Shown here piece after piece: positions 62,201 through 64,000 of a stretch of 64,000 bases of DNA (the stretch's first letter is position 1; each line of letters begins with the position of its first letter). The notes below the pieces were generated by a model. The model was not told the DNA's origin, searched no databases, and was given only the letters and a program-made list of their open reading frames with translations. The translations under genes and the position numbers were made by a program. Source of the stretch: Paenibacillus terrigena DSM 21567 (GTDB taxonomy: Bacteria; Bacillota; Bacilli; Paenibacillales; Paenibacillaceae); the NCBI RefSeq assembly GCF_000374845.1, contig NZ_KB895426.1:1-64000 (forward strand), read 5' to 3'.

Positions 62201-64000
62201 GGAGAACGTCATATTCAGCAGGATGCCATCCGAACGGATATGCTGCAGAATCAGTCCGTCACGAGTGAGAAGATTAGCTCGGGAGCGATTGAAGGCCGCC
62301 ATGTTGGACTTGAAGTGATCTCCAGCAAGCATCTGAGAGTCGAGTCCGTTCAAGGATATCATCTGAAGAAAGGGATCATCACGACGGCGCATCTCGCCCA
62401 AGATGTATTGAATTCGGATTGGATGCCGGAAGAAAGCATCGTCGGCGGCAAAATCAAGCCGGGTGTCATCGAATCGTACCATCTTGCAGATCTCTCCGTG
62501 GCAGGCAAGAAGCTGCAATCCAGCTCAATTACATCGGATAAAATATCGCAAGCTGCCATTCAATCGCAGCATGTGCAGCCGGGAAGCATCCTCTCGGAAC
62601 ATCTACAGCCTCGCTTGATTCAGTCATCGCATATTCAATATGGCGTCATTCAGCCAGAGCATCTGGCAGAAGGATCAATATTCGCCGAGCATATTAAGCA
62701 AGAAGCGATCCAAGAAGGACATCTGCAGACGGGCTCGGTAGGCTCCGCGCAGCTGCAAGCTGGAAGTATCGTGGAATCTAAACTCGCACAAGGCGCAGTA
62801 TCAGCCTCCAAAATCGCACCGGAGTCTATTCAGACCGAGCACTTGGCTGTGGGATCAATCCAGGCAGAACACTTGAATCCACTAAGCGTGGGTAACAGCC
62901 ATTTGCAGCCGGGCATTATTGATTCCAACCATTTGAAGCCGAATATTATTCAGACAGAGCACTTACAAGAAGGGGTTATTCTTCCACATCATTTGCGTGA
63001 GCAGACCATTTCGGAACTGCACATTCAGAACAATGCCATTCATACCGGTATGCTGCAGGATCAAAGCGTCACGCGGAATAAACTGAATGACCGCGTCGTA
63101 TCCGGTGATAAGCTGGCTCTCAAGTCGGTGACGGCTGATCATATGGCAGAGGATTCGATTCTATCCGAGCATATTAGTGCGGGAGCCGTAGAAGGCGTTC
63201 ATATAGGAGCGATGGAGATAGGGTCCGATCACCTGCTGCCGCGCAGTATCTCTGATGTGCATCTGCAAGAAGGGAGTATTCAAGAAGCACATCTACAATC
63301 TGGAATTATCGGAAGCAGCCATTTGAAGGAGAGTATTGTGGAAGCCCGACATTTACAGGATAGCTCTGTAACGCGCGATAAGCTTAGTTATCGATCTGTT
63401 GGACGGGAGCATCTGGTACTGAAGTCGGTGACCTCCACCCATTTAGCCGCAGAAGCCGTAGGTCAAGAGCATGTGCAGCCGGGTAGTATTGGGACGGAGC
63501 ATTTGCAAGATGGGATCATTCAGAGCAAACATTTGCAGGAAGGCATCGTACAAGAGGAGCATTTGCAAGAGAAAGCTGTTAGCGGGAGTCACCTGCAGGA
63601 TGGATCAGTTACCCGCGAGAAGCTTGGCGAGGCATCCATAGGACGTGAACAGCTCGCACCGCGTTCCGTAACTTCATCGCATTTGGCCCAGAGCTCCGTC
63701 GCATCGGAACATCTTCAGCCGCACATCGTCTCCAGTACTCATCTTCTCGAGAACGTCGTTCAGAGCCATCATTTGCAGTCATCGAGCATCACCCATGATC
63801 ATTTACAGGATAGCATCGTTCATACGAAGAATTTGCAGGAAGGCGCCGTGACGCGCGATAAGCTGGGTGAGGGTGCTGTAGGACGGGAACATCTCGTCGA
63901 TAAATCGGTAACCTCTGTTCATTTGGCGTCAGGATCTGTAGGCATGGAGCATGTGCAGCCGAATAGTATAACGACGACACACCTGCAGAAGAAAATTGTG
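59288..64000 (+). CDS. Giant decapeptide-repeat protein, 3' end cut
   Basis: The frame opens at ATG 59288 with GGAAGGAGAGGG upstream and is still open at the window edge after 1571 codons. Residues 1-267 are low complexity, Ser/Glu/Pro/Lys-rich, with a basic start (MKKPKRSARSTKSKK) and no signal peptide or membrane helix. From residue 268 a strict ten-residue repeat runs unbroken to the edge; the unit is like DGSVTSEKLA, with small residue, Val/Ile, Thr/Ser, Lys/His and Leu/Ile at fixed places. Such decads occur in phage tail fibres and in large Paenibacillus proteins that databases call WIAG-tail proteins, but the tail is outside this window. A solenoid fibre on the spore or cell surface is plausible. 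Confidence 0.9.
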   Translation, partial: MKKPKRSARSTKSKKPLYYVDNPNSRELNWLGTANKTQAAVDPQEEKDVSINAMTPLPTRPETNSKSDDTEILIPLEDVLSQVIEEAQVQLQSEPEVKLQERKLAMSLKSEISKDTESGPAPLEQRPESSESDNSASSASRTKLEARRASAMKPPSEVAAEADSATQPPSTRGNKTASESVEERRAAVRARSKSKSEPQAEVTLPEAPPEPPKVEEVKSEAVQEVKVEVQQVPEAFEQQEYDEANSLSRIFSPFGRNKGVVYTDDLVDGAVTNEKLAPYSIDGSKIKKESIGADALKDYAIQSIKIADGAISAAKIAPESVSGEHLIRQSITSGKIRDRSITGEKLKDGSITSEKLADKTIDSNKIAEGSIQTKHLASLIVSSDLIQNQSITSEKIRSGAVQTENLANDVIDTSKLSDGAVTSDKLQDESVTESKIFPGSVVGVHLKEGAVTKRHIAKKSIQRDHIEDAQIDSHHILPAAIHSVHLKPNSISSVLLDSQAVGTPHLQDDAIKQQHIGVSEIQTWHFADQSITSPKLADQAVSTVKLVDHAVTTSKIADQSIIPQKLADEAIQSRHLAKNTVVADKIAPLAIGSGHLKSESVGPEHIQDQAIMEIHLNRSAVTSDKINNRAVQSEHIELAGIHTEHLANETITSDKLAKNSVLTEAIVDGSVTEAKLASQSVTSDVLADDAVQAFHIAEKSVTSQAIAQEAVQSFHIQAGSIGSEHLQMFSVGQPMLKNEAVSAEKIASNAIRDRHIGPGTVFSHHLADHAVTSLKISPESVSTDKLNDMAVTTPKLADQSVNSSKIGYEAVMTSHLSAGAVTSPIIAEQAISSEHLQDQIVGTEHLQFDAVGTEQLQDGSITSEKITKQSITSDKMAIGSVDGPHIRNQAIHSSHLMQETIQSQHLRDESVSTAKLADGSVTSDKLAIESITEDHLASSSVGQDKIQPGAITSVHIQDESVQDQHLEDHAVGERHIQQDAIRTDMLQNQSVTSEKISSGAIEGRHVGLEVISSKHLRVESVQGYHLKKGIITTAHLAQDVLNSDWMPEESIVGGKIKPGVIESYHLADLSVAGKKLQSSSITSDKISQAAIQSQHVQPGSILSEHLQPRLIQSSHIQYGVIQPEHLAEGSIFAEHIKQEAIQEGHLQTGSVGSAQLQAGSIVESKLAQGAVSASKIAPESIQTEHLAVGSIQAEHLNPLSVGNSHLQPGIIDSNHLKPNIIQTEHLQEGVILPHHLREQTISELHIQNNAIHTGMLQDQSVTRNKLNDRVVSGDKLALKSVTADHMAEDSILSEHISAGAVEGVHIGAMEIGSDHLLPRSISDVHLQEGSIQEAHLQSGIIGSSHLKESIVEARHLQDSSVTRDKLSYRSVGREHLVLKSVTSTHLAAEAVGQEHVQPGSIGTEHLQDGIIQSKHLQEGIVQEEHLQEKAVSGSHLQDGSVTREKLGEASIGREQLAPRSVTSSHLAQSSVASEHLQPHIVSSTHLLENVVQSHHLQSSSITHDHLQDSIVHTKNLQEGAVTRDKLGEGAVGREHLVDKSVTSVHLASGSVGMEHVQPNSITTTHLQKKIV
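60089..64000 (+). repeat. 30-bp coding repeat, 130 full units in exact register
   Basis: Units begin at 60089 and continue every 30 bases; sampled positions 61019, 62039, 62999 and 63959 all fall in register, so no indel has accumulated. Early units are of the EKLA/DKIA style, later ones of the EHLQ/SHLQ style. Near the end an eight-unit (240-bp) superrepeat appears. Confidence 0.93.

Noticed and set aside
59548-62559. Minus-strand frames opposite the decapeptide gene
   Set aside because: Periodic coding sequence keeps antisense frames open; their repeats mirror the sense repeats.

Overview
The window looks like a piece of a Paenibacillus (Bacillota, Paenibacillaceae) chromosome. This is inferred from strong GGAGG-type ribosome binding sites, GTG and TTG starts, many YesM/YesN-style and copper-amine-oxidase-stalk proteins, the CcpN/YqfL/SR1P trio, a YheC/D spore-coat ATP-grasp protein and the moderate GC content. 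No rRNA, tRNA, intact transposase, phage module or cas gene was seen. The two edge genes, a WYL regulator on the left and a giant repeat protein on the right, are cut by the window.

Layout. 1-3300: partial WYL regulator, a recombinase remnant, a secreted stalk-domain protein and a DJ-1/PfpI protein. 3529-13658: a carbohydrate locus with two ABC permeases, a lipoprotein binding protein, a YesM/YesN two-component system, a heparinase II/III-like lyase and a GH88 unsaturated glucuronyl hydrolase; together they fit uptake and cytoplasmic breakdown of uronic-acid oligosaccharides. 14086-18815 (minus): a TPP-riboswitch operon for a thiamine-precursor ABC transporter that also holds a thiamine-binding MTH1187-type protein and a TatD-like hydrolase, followed by rpiA. 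18894-21910: gluconeogenesis block with class II fructose-bisphosphatase, an SR1P-like peptide, CcpN and the PPDK regulatory protein. 22192-25325: LacI regulator, MFS transporter and HAD phosphatase. 25417-28966: YtrA-like autoregulated ABC operon with two unrecognised proteins. 29138-31420: GH3 glycosidase. 31877-37743: serine hydrolase, three GNATs, methyltransferase, ankyrin protein, pgsA and a stalk protein. 38304-48281: TagA-type glycosyltransferase, regulators, two MFS pumps, DinB, metallophosphoesterase, bicupin oxalate decarboxylase and dapA. 48421-56142: LysR, aminotransferase, PNPOx/MocR pair, AraC, a holin-like toxin, psd and a small membrane protein. 56517-64000: YheC/D, a CotSA-like glycosyltransferase and a giant protein of at least 130 strictly phased decapeptide repeats, possibly a spore-surface module.

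The intergenic DNA is unusually rich in repeats. Two arrays of an AATAACTGC-loop-GCAGTTATT hairpin, plus three unrelated short repeat families, all keep a spacing of about 50-52 bp. A 168-bp MITE-like element occurs twice in opposite orientation, a 24-bp solo palindrome of the same type sits in the thiamine operon, and a 179-bp element can fold end to end. The items most worth a second look are the decapeptide giant and its neighbours, the shared repeat spacing, the missing standard start codon of ccpN, and the TatD-like gene under TPP control.
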